This document shows positions 5,011 to 6,445 of a stretch of 6,445 nucleotides of DNA, one piece after another. This DNA comes from Candidatus Saccharimonadota bacterium. Its GTDB lineage: Bacteria > Eremiobacterota > Xenobia > Xenobiales > Xenobiaceae. How positions within the stretch are numbered: position 1 is the stretch's first letter; each line of letters opens with the position of its first letter. A program made the translations under genes and the position numbers. The notes under the pieces were generated by a model, which did no database searches, was not told the DNA's origin, and saw only the letters and a list, made by a program, of their open reading frames with translations. The stretch spans positions 1 through 6,445 of the forward strand of contig SFMI01000122.1 in NCBI GenBank assembly GCA_004554425.1, given 5' to 3'.

Positions 5011-6445
5011 TTACTCAAAAACTTGACTAAAAATTCCATCTACAGGCAACATCGGCTCTATATTTTGCCAAAGCCATAAGAATAAGCTTGTCAACAACTC
5101 AAAGCTTACATAACTACAAATGGACAAAACCAAACTAACAACAAAAAAGGTAAAAATGCGTGGTCGCAACTCAAAACCAAGATAAGGTATACACGCTAAA
5201 ATGGTTAGACATAAAATAGTCGCCCAATCTAGGCATCCCAACTTTCTCTCTTCGAGAGTAAAGCTGACCAACATGCTGGATTTATCAAGTTTTACCTGAG
5301 CATTGTACTGTCCAGGGCGACTCAATTGGCTCGGATCGACAAAAATTTCTACGACAACATCGCTGCCTTTTACATACTCTGGCTTGCAAGAGACCCAACC
5401 TTCGCTAACTTCTAAGCGTCCCTCAACTTCTCCCTGCAGCCAAATCTTTGTTTTTTGAGCGCCCTCAGAAATATAATGCGAACCAAAGTCAAGACAAGGC
5501 GAAGAAAAAGGCTCCGGTGAAACTTCTATTTGAGAAGTTGCTAGCGCAGACGCTTGCCCAAGCTTAGATGTTGTAGCAGAAGTAGCTAGTTTAGATGGAT
5601 TATTGTCAGAATTTTGAGAAGGCAACTTACTTAAGTTAGTCTCAGAAGAAATAGCTTCAGAAGTTATAGAGCCTGTTCTAAATAAATTGATAGCAAAAGC
5701 TTTGGCATAAGCTGAATCAGGAGAAACTAAACTAGCTGGAGCGGCCTTAAAAAGTGCTTGTTCGAAATCTTTTACGCTATTCCAACGTTCGTCCGGATTT
5801 AAACGGCAGCATTTAAGAATTACTTCGTCAAGCTCTTTTGGCAAAGAGGGCACCAATTCGCTTGGAGCTTGAAAAGAAAACATCTTATCTTCAGGATTTT
5901 TGCCGGTAAGACAATGGTGCAAAGATGCTCCCAAAGCATAAATATCGGTGCGTGGATCTGATTGCCCGCGCCCATATTGCTCGGGAGCAGCATATCCAGG
6001 CGTTCCCAGAACTCTAGTATCTACATTTTTACCTTTAGTAAAAAAGCGAGCTATACCAAAGTCGATTAACTTAACTGTGCCGGTAGAAGTAATCATAATA
6101 TTGCCAGGCTTCAAATCGCGAAAAATAATCGGCGGGTTATGCCTATGCAAATAATCTAAAACGTCGGCAAGCTGGACAGCGATATCCAATACTTGTTCTA
6201 AAGGCAAACGTCCTTGAGGACTTAAACGTATAAGCTCTTCAACGGTCTTCCCCTCCACCAAATCCATAACAATGTACTGGCGCCCATTTTCTTCGAAACT
6301 TTGGTACATACGTGGTAAACTTGGATGTTCCAAGTCGCACAATATTTCAAACTCGGTTTTAAAACTTTCTAAAGCTTCTTGACGTTCTTCAGAATCGTCA
6401 AAACCGTCGTTCATTTCTTTTATAGCCCAGCAACGCTTTGAATCT
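5011..6445 (-). CDS. Membrane-anchored Ser/Thr protein kinase (Hanks type), 5'-partial
   Basis: The coding frame runs through the right edge. Ten sense codons precede the first visible ATG (6414-6412), and they include AIKE, whose lysine (codon 6420-6418) is the ATP-anchoring VAIK lysine. The true start and glycine loop therefore lie outside. Numbering from that Met: probable helix-C Glu21, catalytic loop FRDLKPGN (98-105, D100, N105; Phe replaces the usual His), DFG 118-120, APE 143-145 (within GTPGYAAPEQYG), D157 and Arg210. The kinase looks active. A Ser/Thr/Asn-rich linker (about 225-305) leads to a predicted beta-sandwich (about 307-388). Hydrophobic segments at about 395-415 and 419-449 predict two or three membrane helices. 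The kinase and beta domains therefore probably face the cytoplasm on one C-terminal anchor. It is the first visible gene of the operon and presumably phosphorylates proteins read by the FHA protein and dephosphorylated by the PP2C protein. Confidence 0.95.
   Translation of the reverse strand, partial: DSKRCWAIKEMNDGFDDSEERQEALESFKTEFEILCDLEHPSLPRMYQSFEENGRQYIVMDLVEGKTVEELIRLSPQGRLPLEQVLDIAVQLADVLDYLHRHNPPIIFRDLKPGNIMITSTGTVKLIDFGIARFFTKGKNVDTRVLGTPGYAAPEQYGRGQSDPRTDIYALGASLHHCLTGKNPEDKMFSFQAPSELVPSLPKELDEVILKCCRLNPDERWNSVKDFEQALFKAAPASLVSPDSAYAKAFAINLFRTGSITSEAISSETNLSKLPSQNSDNNPSKLATSATTSKLGQASALATSQIEVSPEPFSSPCLDFGSHYISEGAQKTKIWLQGEVEGRLEVSEGWVSCKPEYVKGSDVVVEIFVDPSQLSRPGQYNAQVKLDKSSMLVSFTLEERKLGCLDWATILCLTILACIPYLGFELRPRIFTFFVVSLVLSICSYVSFELLTSLFLWLWQNIEPMLPVDGIFSQVFE

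Noticed and set aside
6412..6414. ATG at 6414 as the true start of the kinase
   Set aside because: Sense codons upstream encode the AIKE motif with the catalytic lysine, so this Met is internal and the gene continues beyond the window.
807..6445. Type VI secretion post-translational control cluster (PpkA/PppA/Fha)
   Set aside because: The function set is similar, but no secretion structural genes are present, the VWA is a separate protein rather than fused to the kinase, and the zinc-ribbon/pseudokinase architecture does not fit.

Overview
The window looks like bacterial chromosome: moderately AT-rich, tightly packed, with clear Shine-Dalgarno sites and several GTG starts. All five genes lie on the minus strand, so they read from high to low coordinates. 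The mix of Zn-ribbon, FHA, VWA, PP2C and Hanks-type kinase proteins, with an FRD-type kinase catalytic loop and a Zn-ribbon/degenerate-kinase/PP2C protein, reminds me most of Cyanobacteriota and their non-photosynthetic relatives (Vampirovibrionia/Melainabacteria). This is recall without a search, so the taxonomic guess is weak.

Layout in transcription order. (1) A membrane-anchored Ser/Thr protein kinase whose N-terminus lies beyond the right edge; the visible frame begins just before its AIK lysine. (2) A protein with a Zn ribbon, a degenerate kinase-like domain (pseudokinase) and an apparently catalytically intact PP2C phosphatase domain. (3) A VWA protein with a complete MIDAS motif, starting at GTG. 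(4) An FHA protein with two N-terminal Zn ribbons, the second lacking its fourth cysteine, and Ala/Pro-rich linkers. A strong intrinsic terminator follows (739-789). (5) After the terminator, with its own possible promoter and RBS, comes a GTG-started TPR-like gene that runs off the left edge. It has no stop inside the window and is easily missed.

Genes 1-4 look like one operon encoding a reversible phospho-signalling circuit. The kinase would phosphorylate targets, the FHA protein would read phosphothreonine, the PP2C protein would reverse the mark (perhaps controlled by its own pseudokinase), and the VWA protein would act as a metal-dependent assembly or effector component. The VWA + PP2C + kinase combination parallels the described TerY-P triad, but the domain architectures differ. 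The substrates and the physiological role cannot be read from this sequence. I saw no mobile element, tRNA, rRNA or CRISPR array.
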